Source: Spongilla lacustris (lineage: Eukaryota; Porifera; Demospongiae; Spongillida; Spongillidae). Taken from it: a DNA stretch of 64,000 nt. The stretch spans positions 1,003,075 to 1,067,074 of the forward strand of contig OX442437.1 in assembly GCA_949361645.1 (NCBI GenBank). The letters are read 5' to 3'. Below, piece after piece: positions 1-11,191 of the stretch (the first letter of the stretch is position 1; each line of letters begins with the position of its first letter). A program made the position numbers and the translations under genes. Under the pieces are notes generated by a model. The model was not told the DNA's origin. It saw nothing but the letters and a program-made list of their open reading frames with translations, and did not search any database.

Positions 1-84
1 AAATTCAACTTCTTTGACTTTGTTATTGCTTTCCAAATACTGCTCTAAATGTATATAAAGAGAAAATGCTCAGGTGCAATACTA

Positions 85-420
85 TTACGTGCTAGCCAGC
101 TTACTGTAAACGCCTTCAATGGTTGAACCATGGTAAGATAACAATGGATCCTTCTTTAGGACTCTAATAAGTGCCACAAGGCATTTATGGTCCTCACCAA
201 TCTGCCCCTCAATCAAATTTAGGACGAAATTAACTTGGAATTTGCGACCCATCAGCTCACAGACAGTAGCAGTGTTTTTACCTGGCCCAGATAGCACCTT
301 CTTCACATAAAGCTTTGACAGGAAGCGTGGAAAGTCAGTTACTTTCACAAATGCTTCTGTGAGTTCATCCTTGAGCATTTGGAAAACCTCAACCGCCATT
401 TTTTCCTTGGTTTGAGCCAT
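85..420 (-). CDS. Small helical protein, possibly a CARD/death-fold domain
   Basis: An uninterrupted 111-codon frame on the minus strand starts at an ATG (MAQTKEKMAVEVF) and ends at a TAG. The protein is predicted helical throughout, with no signal peptide or membrane segment. The arrangement of hydrophobics (FPRFLSKLYVKKVLS, then TVCELMGR, then VNFVLNLI, then CLVALIRVLKKDP) resembles the helix spacing of caspase-recruitment or other death-fold domains, in which an Leu-rich helix is followed by VLS/T, a short E-containing helix, an LL helix and a final L-x-x-L-x-x helix. This is pattern resemblance, not a confident family hit. If correct it would be an adaptor of about one domain, acting by homotypic interaction in the cytosol. 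It could equally be a single exon of a larger gene or an unrelated ORF. No clear neighbour supports its role. Confidence 0.4.
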   Translation of the reverse strand: MAQTKEKMAVEVFQMLKDELTEAFVKVTDFPRFLSKLYVKKVLSGPGKNTATVCELMGRKFQVNFVLNLIEGQIGEDHKCLVALIRVLKKDPLLSYHGSTIEGVYSKLAST

Positions 421-3006
421 GGCTGCATTGAATATGGAAGAAATTGCATGAGAAATGCATTAACCATTTTAGACCATGGTTATTACCAATTAAACCTTCC
501 ATAACACAATATTTTCGTATTCATTGAATGAAAACTTATTTTTAAAAAAAAATACTCATACATATTTCAAATCACTACTTGGGCTTTCAAGATCTATAGC
601 AGCTCAAGTTTAGGTATCTGGCTTTGACCAAACAGGCTATTCACATAACATCATCATACATTCACAAACATGCATGCAAATCATGTGATGATTTTTTTCA
701 AAGGCTAAGTCCAACAGCCAAAGAAGGGGTGGAGGTGAAGGAGGCATGCAAACATGATTGTGGTATTGTCCTGTATGCCACAACCTGTTGCATGATGTGT
801 TACCCTTTGGATGGCCAGGTGAAAATTGTTAATTGTCCCCCCCCCCCCCCCCCCGCCCCCTGCATACTTTTGAAATAGTAATCATTATTTTGGAACTGAA
901 AATTGATTTTTCTGAATACCTAAAAAACAAAATTGATTGTTCCAAATAGGTTTGGGCATCAATTGATGATAGTAGGGTTGTTCAGAGTTTCCCCTCCAAG
1001 TTATGATAGTCAGGAACTATGGTTGCAAATGATATACATGTATATATCAACTTGTTTCCATGGTTTATTAAATAAATGCCTGTGCTTTAAAATCCAAATC
1101 ACTTTCTTTTAGAGAATTAACTATAGTTACTCATTGCATGTTTGGCATATAATGCAAGTGAAAGTAAATTGTACAAAAAGAAGTTCATAAAGAAGTCAGC
1201 CCTTTATACACAAGGGTACTGACAATCATGACGTAGCTGTTAGTTTGAAATCAGAATTGTGTGATGGTTTACATTGCTTTATGTAACTATAATGAATATT
1301 AATGCACCAGTGACTGACTATTTGGAATTATTATACAACAATGGCGCAGCTGCGAAGTAGACCATATCTTGTCTAACAGTGCAGCGGCATCCCCTTTTGG
1401 CAAGGAAGGTACATATTTATTTACTCAGCAATGCAATACCGTTAGCTCAGAAATTTATTACAACTACAATACAGCTCGTGGATGCCCAGCTGAACTGGTT
1501 AGCACTACCTTGCATAATTCTATGGTGCATGTGATTTCTGCCCCACTCGCCCCCCCCCCCTCCCCCCCACCCTGGCACCTCAGGCTTTTATGGTAGTTGG
1601 GGGGGGTATTTAACTGTACCCATAGTGCATGTTGGCTATCCCCAATTGATGCCCATTCAAAAATCTCCATATGTATTACATGCATGCTGTTTCTTATCAT
1701 GTATTAGATTACATTATGTCCTTAAGTTGGTTAATCTCTGTATTACAGTTTCTATTAACCCACTTAACAGTTCAAATCGATTGCATATTAGTGAATCAGT
1801 TCCCTACAAAATTAAGGCATGCCACGAGTTGTATTGTAGTAGTAATAAAATTAAAGCAAACAAACCTCATTGGATACTACGGGATCTTCAACAAACACCT
1901 TTATGGCAGACTCAACCTTACATAACTGATCTGTGCAGCTCGCGGCATCCCAGCATCTCTGACCCCATGCAATCCCTTCATCTCTTCAGGTAGTAATTAT
2001 ATGCTTATACTTGTATATAGAATGTATATAGAATGTTGTCCAACATGTATCAAGGTTTTTCAGAGCAAGCAAAAGTAGGGCAGAGTGCACTGAAATATAT
2101 CCTATATACATGCAACCCTGACTCTTGGATAGGCTGATCAATTTTCAATGTGCATAAGAAACATTTTGTGGAGGCATTGAAGAGACAGAGAATAAACCCA
2201 ACAGACAAACATTGTCATGTTGCTTTTTATTAGCTTAAATTGCAGCGATACAACTGATATGAACTAAAATTTCAACCACAGTAACAGTAAATTGTGTGTC
2301 ACCACCAAAAAGACCACAAATATACTTAGATTTGACTTCAGATATGACTAGTTGGAATGAACCCCTTTGTTAAATATGCACTAACACTTTTGAAGCAAGT
2401 CTGACTGGTGGTGGAGCAAATTAGGAAAGCAGTGAGCATAGCGTTTGAATTGAAATGTTTGGAGTAGGCTGGCTATGTGTCTACTGACTTACTCTGATAC
2501 AGATTTACTGTGCGATTCAAAACTGAATTATAAGGTCGCCGGAAAGTGCTAGTACTAGGCCTACACCCACGTTTCTTGATAATTTTATTTGTATGCGAGC
2601 AGTGGCCGACGTCGACAGCTTGCAATTGGCGGCTTAATAAGTGCAATTACAATTGTTTACGGTATGATTTACTTGATCAGTAGGGGACATACAAGTTTCG
2701 GGCTGGGGTATTTTTTACATGTACATGCAGTTTCATTGCTGTGTATGTTATTAGCTACTGTACATGTATGGAAATGTATTAGCTATGAAACTGATTACAA
2801 ACATGTGCCGACTCAGCAGGGCTCAGTAGAAGGGACGGGGTTGTGTACATGCTCATACAATGTATGAAAGCTCGTTATAGTGGCATATACAGCCATGCAC
2901 GCCTGCTATAGCTTCCTGGCATCCGTCCGAACGTTATAGATGGAGTGCGAACGGTGAGACCGTTGGACTAAGTTAGAGACGCATACGTGTCCATAACGTA
3001 GTTGGG
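421..3006. other. Intergenic stretch without a supported gene
   Basis: AT-rich sequence with only short, unconvincing frames. It holds a C-run near 838-854 and a C/T-rich run near 1549-1573. Neither side shows conserved coding sequence that I can recognise. A CpG-containing segment begins near 2590. Confidence 0.5.
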
Positions 3007-3132
3007 GTTGGGCGTAGCCCGACCTTCGCGTTTGGCGGAAGGTCGGGCATCAAGTCTATACATGTACCGCGATTTGTATCCAACTTATCGATAGCGAGTT
3101 TCGCCAAACGCGAAGGTCGGGCTACGCCCAAC
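3007..3132. repeat. Hairpin MITE-like repeat, 31-bp perfect inverted arms
   Basis: Positions 3007-3037 and 3102-3132 are perfect reverse complements of 31 bp (left arm begins GTTGGGCGTAGCCCGACC). A second partial copy of the arm core (GAAGGTCGGGC) lies at 3038-3048. The arm pattern GTAGCC-ACC-TCGCG-TT-GC is shared with the 31-bp arms of the repeat inside intron 2 of Rac-A (8248-8278, 8586-8616), so the two are probably related families. No ORF. Confidence 0.75.
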
Positions 3133-4212
3133 TATCCATAACGTACAGTATAAGAGTAACCATTCTAGTATTTTCACAGCAAACTATTTACAATGCCACA
3201 CGACACTCAATTCTTAAAAAACTAATAATAGTACACTCACCTATATCTATTTGTTGTGTTGCGGCTCGATCAAAGGATTGAATTACTTAATCTTGTCGCA
3301 CGTGATTCATCAAAACTGGTCGCACGTGATATCATATATGTACATTCTCTTATTTTTTTATTAAAAAAAAACCTAAACCAGGCCGATTGGCAAACTCTCT
3401 CGGACCGGGGGGCTGGAAGACCGTCGGAGAGCCACGGAAAACGTATCAATCAGTGTTGCCATGGCCAGCTTATAACAGAAGCTCGTCCGTGTTCAATCTA
3501 TAAATCCCCTGTCGTTTATTTATAATACTATGCCCTGTTAAATTTGTTTGACGCGACGCCAACCGTAGGTTCTTAACATGAGCTCTTTGTTATTATCGGT
3601 AGTGGCTAATTATTAATTAAAATTTGTGAAGTTCTTTTCTTACACAGTACTTCTAGACTTCTAGTTCTAGATCTACATGTACGAGTACACTCGATTTTTA
3701 AGCGCCCGCGCTGCATTGGCGTACGCAGCCTTTATTATAATAGTGGGAGCGTACGCGTACATTTTTGTACATACATGAGCATTAATCAACAATCGTTAAG
3801 TAAAACCTTCAACTGTGACGGTGCCCCTACGCCCATGCGCTGTACGCACGCGTATTGCAATTACCAAAGTTGATCCTAAGAAATTGTCGTTTTTACAAGT
3901 ATACTGATTGGCTTTCTAAAGATCCGAAATGCGTTAGCGGCTGGGGCTCCGCCCCAGACCCCGATGGGGGAGATGGTAACTCCTCACCGGCCGGCTTGCA
4001 TTTGAGCGCTAAGTTTTGTTTTAACATACACTGTACCTTGTTTCCTTGCATTTTGCACCACATCAGTTTAGCTCAGCTCAGCTCGCAAACCAGACGTACT
4101 TAGTCGTACGACGCGACGTGAGGGGAAAAAAAAGAATAAAAAGAATTACATAGTTTACTAGTTAAATATTGAAATTTGTGTTTAACATGTAAAGCTAATG
4201 TTTAAACATAAT
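3133..4212. other. Intergenic stretch with a dispersed-repeat fragment
   Basis: No gene seen. Positions 3941-3970 (CTGGGGCTCCGCCCCAGACC followed by CCGATGGGGG) match, on the opposite strand and with two mismatches, positions 63121-63150, so this is a piece of a dispersed repeat. An AT-rich (TAA)n tract begins at about 4219. Confidence 0.5.
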
Positions 4213-5999
4213 CAGTTAACATAATAATAATAATAATATTAATAATAAATACTTTCTTTCCAGAGCTTCTTCCATGGGTCTCGTGGTACTATGGATCTCA
4301 TACATCATTGTGGCACCCTATGGGCCAGATAAGTTCCCAGTCTGGTGTCCAGCAAGGTGATCCACTGGGCCCAATGCTGTTCGCCTTGGTTCTCCATAAG
4401 CTTGTTACCAGTATTGATGCAGATGATGCTGCTTCTGGAAGCTTGGTATCTAGATGATGGGGTTCTAGCAGGGGAGAGGCCTGCAGTAATACGTGCTCTG
4501 CACCGGCTTTCCATCAATTTTTCCAAGTGTGAACTTTTCAGTAGGAGTGGTAATTCACTATTTCAACCAGAGGTGAAGTCATCTCTCCTTCCCAACCTGG
4601 ACATCCTAGGGGCCCCAATTGGAGATTTTGTTCACTGTTCTCGCTTCATTGCTGAGAAATGTGCAATGCCCAAGATCTTGCTTAAGGCTCTTGTGGATGT
4701 CTCTACAGTTGACCTCACGTGGCCTTTTCGCTTCTTTGTATGTGTGGAAGTTACTGCAAGTTAGTACATCTAGCCAGAGCCACTCCTCCAAGCCATTGCG
4801 CTGACTATCTTAAGCTCTTTGATGAGGAGGTAAGGCTATGTTTCACTTCCTGCATTGCAGTGGACGTCCCTGACCCAAATTGGCAGCAAGCACAACTTAA
4901 TCAAAGTTTTGGTGGGCTTGGCTTTCGGTCCCTTGCTTTGCACTGTTCTGCTGCGTTTATAGCTTCCAGGATTTGGTAGTGCCGATAACATACACATGCT
5001 TCAGGCTGTTACCCGCTTCAATGCTCAGGTTCCCCCTGATGAGTCAATCACAGCTGAGGAGGTTCTGGTCAACTTGCCTCCACAAAGAGCTCTGTCTAAG
5101 AAGCTGGATATGCATGCTTTCCAATCACTGCTATCTTCCTCCTCTCCAGTGAATATAAGGCTCGGATCCTTTCTGTTTCTGCCCCTCATGCGGGTTCTTG
5201 GATCTCAGTCATCCCTTCTACTGGTCTGGATCTGCACCTTAACTCTGCTGAATGTCAGATAGCACTTAGATGGTGGTTGGGTCTTGACACCTCTGGAGGT
5301 TCCCTGTGTCCACATTGTCCTGATATTGCCCTTGACCCTTTAGGTCATCATGCAGCCTCCTGCAGACATGGTGGTGATGTGGTTGCAAGGCACAATCACT
5401 TGCGGGATATCTTTGCTAACTTTTGCCGCCGGGCCCATCTCTCTGTGAGGGTTGAAGTGGGGTATGGCTTAGCTAGGGACCGTGTTAACTCTCGTCCTGC
5501 GGATGTCCTTGTTCAGGGAAGGGACAGAGGAAAGCCTGCAACCTTTGACGTTACTGTTGCTTCACCCCTTACACCAGTAACCCTCAACAATGTCAGTACA
5601 TCTGTGGGAGCAGCAGCCTATGCTGCTGAACTTAGAAAGCATGTGACCAATGACACCAGATGCCAGGAGTTGGGGTGGACATGTATCCCCCTAGCCGTAG
5701 AAACATACGGTAACTGGGGGATGGAGGCTCAGAGTGTTTTTTCCCGTCTCGCCTCTCTACTTGCCATCGGCCAGGCCATCCCAAATCCAAAATGCTGGGT
5801 GACATCTATGGCCACCTCAACATGTCACTGGTGAGGTCAGTGGCTAGGAGAGAAAATGTCTGGATAGGTTAGTAGAACTGTAGGTTTGTTAGCGGCATCT
5901 AATGTAAGTTAGTTATTATTAAAATAATGTAATTGTGTTTGTCCATTTATCCTGCTGTACTGTAACGGTATTCTATTATTAATAATAATAATAATCATT
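4213..5999 (+). mobile_element. Decayed non-LTR retrotransposon: RT palm to endonuclease end
   Basis: This relic encodes, in several frames, the reverse transcriptase motif B (GVQQGDPLGPM, about 4344-4376), the catalytic motif C region (WYLDDG, about 4444-4461), the thumb region, a CCHC finger (CPHC...LGHHAASC, about 5307-5363) and the restriction-like endonuclease signature (RPAD, then 14 residues, then D, about 5493-5550). The reading frame is broken several times (open pieces 4345-4764, 4719-4979, 4996-5262, 5277-5834), so it is dead. It begins right after a (TAA)n tract at 4219-4250 and ends in another at about 5978-6008. The fingers and motif A of the RT are missing, consistent with 5' truncation during insertion. 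Confidence 0.85.
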
Positions 6000-7310
6000 A
6001 ATAATATATGAGTCTAGGAAGCTTCTCTCCAGTCTAGTGGATGTTGCTGCAGTCGATCTCCAGGTAGCAGTTTCCTTATTGCGCATGTGTGGTAGTTTCT
6101 GCAGGATGGTCCACATAGCAAGGGTTACCCCACCAAGCCTGGCCACAGATGCTCTAAGGTCTTTTGATGAGGAGGTCAAGCACTGCTTTGTAATGTGCTC
6201 AGCCATCAATGTTACCAATGATGCCTGGAGCCAGGCACAGCTAGGACTAAAATTTGGGGGTCTGGGTCTTCGCTCCCTCTCTCACCATGCTGCTGCAGCG
6301 TTCATTGCCTCCCTGTCATTCTCCGGCTTTGGCAAGGCTGATAACATCCACCTACAACAGGCAGTGGCAATGTTTAATGCTCAGGTCTCCCCCTCTAATG
6401 TCATTACAGTCAATTCTGCTCTGGAGTCTCCTATTCACCAGAAGGTCTTGTCAGGAATGATCCAAGCCCAACATTTCCACATCTTGTTGGAATCCTCCTC
6501 TCCAGCTAACAGAGCTCGCCTTCTGTCAGTGGCTGCTCCTCATGCTTCCTCTTGGCTATCAGTGGTCCCTTCCCCTGGTTTGGGCTTGCACCTGGAGTCA
6601 AATGAGTTCCAGATGGCTATTAGGTGGTGGCTGGGGTTAGATACTTCTGGTCGGTCCATGTGCCCATTCTGCCCCGATACTGCTCTTGATCCTCTTGGTC
6701 ACCATGCTGTGACCTGCAGGCATGGGGGGGAATGTGGTCACACGCCATAATCGTCTACGAGATGAGGTATTTGACCTTTGTCGTCGTGCCCACCTAAGTG
6801 TGAGTGTGGAGAGAGGTCATGGCCTTACCAGAGACCTTGCCCACACCAGACCTGCTGACATCCTCATTGCTGGCTGGGACAGAGGCAAACCTGCGGCACT
6901 AGACCTGACCATTACCTCACCACTCTGCTCTGTCATCTTGGGTGAATCATGTCACCAGGCTGGTGCGGCAGCCCTGGCAGCAGAGACCCGCAAGCTCCAC
7001 TCTAATGGTCCCAAGTGCCAAGAGTTGGGCTGGTCCTGCATCCCATTGGCAGTGGAGACTTATGGCAATTGGGGCAAGCTGGCACATGATACTTTCTCCA
7101 GGCTGGCATCCTTCCTGGCCATTCACCAGTCCTCCCCCAAGGCAGTAGTTGTGGCTGAAATTTATGGCCGGTTGAATGTGGTCCTGGTTCGGTCCATTGC
7201 TAGAGCCATCCTGGCCAGGGAGCTTCCACCCTCCTAACTTACTATTAGTAGTTTAGTTGTATTCAGTATACGTGTATATGTATTGTTTTATGACCTTTAA
7301 TAATAAAAAT
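6000..7310 (+). mobile_element. 5'-truncated non-LTR retrotransposon, thumb plus endonuclease
   Basis: Starts directly after the (TAA)n end of the preceding relic. Two overlapping frames (6037-6750 and 6722-7237) are a single coding sequence broken by one frameshift at a run of seven G at about 6723-6730. They encode the post-RT thumb region, the CCHC finger (CPFC...LGHHAVTC, about 6661-6720) and the endonuclease motif (RPADILIAGWDRGKPAALD, about 6850-6908), stopping at 7235-7237. The RT catalytic motifs are absent. The 3' UTR runs to an AATAATAA tail near 7299-7306. The last ~230 bp are almost identical to 30970-31198, so this subfamily was active recently. Confidence 0.85.
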
Positions 7311-7316
7311 ATCACA

Positions 7317-7725
7317 ATTTACACACAAGAAACAACAAAATAAATAAGGTACTGTCAACCAGAGATGACCAATGAAGGTCCAGCTCTTGACAGCAGAGCT
7401 CTAGCACAGGACCTCACCAAAGTGAGGCTGAGTCTGCCATAAATGGAAGCAGTGGCCTGTGACTTGGTGCACCTAATGGGTATGACCAGACGACTGGCAA
7501 GACGTGAAAGTGTTTCCCTAGCCTCAACACCCCAGCAGCCATAGGTCTCCACTGCTAGTGGTGTGCATTTCCAGCCTAACTCGGAGCACTTCGGATCATT
7601 CAAAACATGCTTGCGACACTCCGCCACTGAAGCTGCAGACCCTGCCGTCACTCCCGCTTCAGACAAAATTGAAGGGTTTAGCGGTGAGGTAATGGTAAGA
7701 TCAAATGCTAATAATAATAATAATC
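7317..7725 (-). mobile_element. Minus-strand 3' end of a non-LTR retrotransposon
   Basis: The frame 7355-7666 on the minus strand encodes the last ~100 residues of the same retrotransposon type (PLAVETYGCWG, SIYGRLSLTLVRSCARALLS). The C-terminus is nearly identical to the plus-strand piece at 33220-33373, so both belong to one subfamily. A (TAA)n tract at 7710-7723 marks its 5' junction and an AT-rich tail lies at 7300-7345. It is in tail-to-tail orientation with the 6000-7310 copy. Confidence 0.8.
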
Positions 7726-7862
7726 TAGCCGACCTCGGTCATGCACTGAAGGCGAAGTGCAATTCAACAAATTCAACGCATGCACATATGCAGCACTTGG
7801 TGATATACAGTGTAGTAATTCATTGGTTAATCGAACGTTACGTGGGTCTAAATATAGAAGCT

Positions 7863-7899
7863 GCTAATTTTAGAACTTTTATCCAACTGGTTTATAAAT
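7863..7899 (+). promoter_or_regulatory. Rac-A promoter block: conserved element plus TATA box
   Basis: A degenerate form of the element shared by all six Rac promoters (GCTAATTTTAGAA, 7863-7875) is followed by TTTATAAAT at 7891-7899, 82 bp before the ATG. Confidence 0.5.
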
Positions 7900-7972
7900 C
7901 TTCATGCCAATATAAATTGAAGACAGCGGGAAATACGTGTAGGTTGTTGTATGCAAATTTTCCGTTCCTAAA

Positions 7973-9436
7973 ATGCAAGCTATCAAGTGTTGCGTTGTTG
8001 GAGACGAGTAAGTCCATGAATTAATCGTATACATGTACGAGTATAAATCGGTTCCATCATGCAGAGCAGTAGGAAAGACGTGCCTATTGATCAGTTACAC
8101 GACAAATGCTGTTCCAGGAGATTACATACCTACAATGTAAGTGGAGCAGTTATCATGTGGGCACAGCACTGGGGACGGGACAGTGGGTGTAGAGGGTTAA
8201 AATACCCAAAGTGCGTGGGATATTAATACAAAACGTAGATCTACTGTAGTCTGACGTAGCCACACCCTCGCGCTTTGCCTCTGACATGATTAAATTTTTT
8301 TAGTTCAAATTGAAAATAAATAAATATTGTAATAAAAAAAATGGCGACACTGGAAAGGACTGCGGCAGACATGGCTAAAAAAAGACCTCAAAAAGGAAGC
8401 TGTTGACGTGTTGTAGCTGCGATAACAGGACTGGCACATCATTCCAGGTGTAGTAGTTTCAGAGACTGAAACACTCAACTCTGGCGTGTTAGCTCAAGTT
8501 CACGTAACATAATTGCGTTCTTTGTATATAATTTTTATGAAACTAATTAGAAATGATTTGGTATGGCAACGCCTCCAGACCCTCCGCAAAGCGCGAGGGT
8601 GTGGCTACGTTAGACTGATCTACTGTGCATGCACTCACGCAGAACGGCACTAATTAAACATCATTCTCACTCATGTTATCTTACATATAGGGTGCTTTAT
8701 ATCACCATATCATTATTCTCCTCTGCAGATTTGACAACTATTCGGCTCATATGCAAGTTGATGAAAATATAGTAAACCTTGATTTGTGTGACACGGCAGG
8801 TGCGTAAAAAATTATACCTCACGTCGAAGCCACATAATATGCGCCCCCCCCGTGCAGGTCAAGAGGACTACGACAGACTGCGCCCACTTTCATATCCAAT
8901 GACTGTAAGCCGGTTATACGTGACTACGCTCGTGCACGTGCTGTATATGCATTACGAATTCCTTTTTTGTTGTTGCTTGCTATAGGATGTATTCCTCGTC
9001 TGTTTTTCGCTGGTCAGCCCTACTTCGTTCGTAAATGTGAAAGAAAGTGTGAGTCATTCTATTATAGACATGTTGTAACGCTCATGCACATATATAATAA
9101 TTATATGGTTTTAATTTTACCTTTTTTCTAATTTATTTTTTTAATTAGTGGTATCCGGAATTAAATCACCACTGTCCCGGCACACCTATCATCCTTGTGG
9201 GGACAAAGCTGGACCTCAGAGATGACAAAGAAACTATTTTGGGTCTTAAGGAAAGGCGACAAGCTCCCATCTCCTACACCCAAGGTCTGCGCATGCAAAA
9301 AGACATTGGCGCAGTCAAATATGTGGAGTGTTCAGCCATGACACAAGAGAACCTAACAAGCGTCTTTGAAGAGGCTGCCAGAACTGTTCTAAGTCTTCAA
9401 AAGACAGTGAAGCACAACAAATGTACTGTATTATAA
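7973..9436 (+). CDS. RAC: Rac-A: Rac-type small GTPase with G12E, G54D and W56C
   Basis: Six exons (7973-8007, 8065-8136, 8729-8799, 8858-8904, 8986-9048, 9149-9436) with consensus GT-AG borders join to a 191-residue protein. It opens [11 protein letters not shown] like Rac1 and keeps K16-T17, T35, the [13 protein letters not shown] switch II with Q61, GTKLD and a CTVL CAAX box for geranylgeranylation. Rac proteins are membrane-tethered GTP switches for actin, NADPH oxidase and polarity. Odd residues: codon 12, split by intron 1 (GA plus A), is Glu where the other five copies have Gly. Gly54 is Asp, Trp56 is Cys, Phe28 is Val and Lys96 is Ser. In Ras/Rho proteins, G12 substitutions block GTP hydrolysis and GAP action. 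The frame and all splice sites are intact, so it is either an atypical, possibly GTP-locked Rac or a young pseudogene. Intron 2 holds a MITE-like repeat. Spliced translation is my own. Confidence 0.88.
8248..8616. repeat. MITE-like element in Rac-A intron 2
   Basis: Terminal arms 8248-8278 and 8586-8616 (31 bp) are inverted repeats with one mismatch; the core is ACGTAGCCACACCCTCGCGC. The element explains why this intron is ~590 bp while the same intron is ~140 bp in Rac-B and ~150 bp in Rac-C. The arms resemble those of the hairpin at 3007-3132. Confidence 0.7.
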
Positions 9437-9603
9437 AACACTCATCTCTTCTTCTTGTTACCATCACCGGCTGTACCATCACTCATCATGCACTGTACTA
9501 CATCCATCTGTTTTATCAACTGCAACAAAAATCTGAAGTACATAAGACTTTAAAATTAATGTATAGTTTCCATCGAGATGCATGCATGCATGCATGCACA
9601 GGC

Positions 9604-9703
9604 GTAGAAGATGTCCTGCATGCATTATCCTGTCCGTAGAAGATGTCATGCATGCATTATCCTGTCCGTAGAAGATGTCCTGCATGCATTATCCTGTCCG
9701 TAT
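9604..9703 (+). repeat. 32-bp tandem repeat, three copies
   Basis: The unit begins GTAGAAGATGTC and ends ATTATCCTGTCC; three successive copies follow a short (GCAT)n run at 9579-9597. It lies about 170 bp after the Rac-A stop, within or near its 3' UTR. Confidence 0.8.
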
Positions 9704-10662
9704 ACATGATCCAGCAATATTACTGAAGCTATAAAAGTGCTGTTTAATAGAGATCATGCACTACAAGTGCTGCATGAAAATATATGTTTTCGTCGTTTGA
9801 ACGTAGTGAATTAGACGGAAGCTATGCTCCCTCCGTAAGCTGTGTAGGTGTGATACAAATCACGTGAGGGTGTGGTCCCACGTGGGGGGTATATGTAGGA
9901 ATGGATTTCCGGACTGAGTCAGTCTAAGCGTTTGCACAAGTGGCTACGAACTTTTTCCTCCCCTGGTGTTTATGTGTTTGTGATGTCTTGATCAGTTTCC
10001 TTGACAGAAAGCAGATGAGACAATCTGGGAAGGCTGCAGAGTCTGGAACTATTTTATTTTATTGTATTCTATTATACAATGTATACAATGTATGCATTAC
10101 TATGCAGTTGCTATGTTGTTGTTGGTGTATGTTGTTGTCAGGTTATTTGAGTAGCCGTGTGCACTGGCAACGCTGGCACAATCTGTGATATGAAGTCATG
10201 GGATTTGTAGAAGGTGTGAGGAGGGAGATTCATCATGCCGGGGGTTGGTTTAACATGGCGGCAGGAGGCGGGGTAGTACGGGGCCGGGGGTTGGGGCCGG
10301 GTAGCAGGTAGCTTTATCCTTCGATTAATAATGATTCAAGTTGTAGTACACAGATCGAGCCGGTATAGGTATAGAAATCAATATCTGCTTCGGTCCAGCA
10401 TGCACGCACCTTCCGGCACATGCTGCATGGTGGAAGACCGCGTGGAACTGATTGGTAATTGATATAGCACAGTGTTGATGCGATTAAACGCTTGCCCGTA
10501 ATCGTTTTAATCGCGTGATATACGAATTTATTCGCGATACTTAATTAGCGATTCTTACGTAATTATGATCAGTAGCGATGGCGGCGGTGCCATACTAAGT
10601 AAGAAGCTAAACCAATCAGATATACATTGACTGAAGTCTGAACATGAAGTATATGAAATATG
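9704..10662. other. Intergenic region between Rac-A and the hAT palindrome
   Basis: No gene seen. Positions 10200-10310 are G-rich. Positions 10470-10560 carry repeated GCGAT/ATCGC motifs, mirrored at 11361-11436 beyond the palindrome. These may be the subterminal repeats of a transposon of which the palindrome is the core (inference). Confidence 0.4.
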
Positions 10663-11191
10663 AATTGCAAAGATACCCCGGCGAAGGAGGCGGAGGAAAA
10701 CTTTCGTCTTTGATGTGGTGTAGCATGAAAAAAAATCTTTTAAAATTAGTCCCAGGCTTGCATGAAAGTATCCCAGCATCTACAGCTCCTTCAGAAAGGG
10801 TATTTTCAACTGAGAAAAATATATTATAAGAAAAGATGGAGATTTTTACTAACTTGGCTCAGTAAATGCATATCAGTTTCTGAAGACGAACTCTAAATTT
10901 CTGCCGGCAGTATTAGCTTTTAATGTCACATTAAAAGCTAATACTGCCGGCAGAAATTTAGAGTTCGTCTTCAGAAACTGATATGCATTTACTGAGCCAA
11001 GTTAGTAAAAATCTCCATCTTTTCTTATAATATATTTTTCTCAGTTGAAAATACCCTTTCTGAAGGAGCTGTAGATGCTGGGATACTTTCATGCAAGCCT
11101 GGGACTAATTTTAAAAGATTTTTTTTCATGCTACACCACATCAAAGACGAAAGTTTTCCTCCGCCTCCTTCGCCGGGGTATCTTTGCAATT
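10663..11191. mobile_element. 529-bp perfect palindrome holding a hAT transposase tail twice
   Basis: Positions 10663-10926 and 10928-11191 are reverse complements of 264 bp around a single central base (10927); I found no mismatch. The plus-strand frame 10644-10829 reads SIPASTAPSERVFSTEKNIL at its end. That matches the hAT-family C-terminal dimerisation motif (ASxAPSERVFS). The same tail is therefore present once on each strand. It is not an intact transposase. The element may be a snap-back duplication of a hAT fragment, or an assembly or cloning artefact. Confidence 0.8.
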
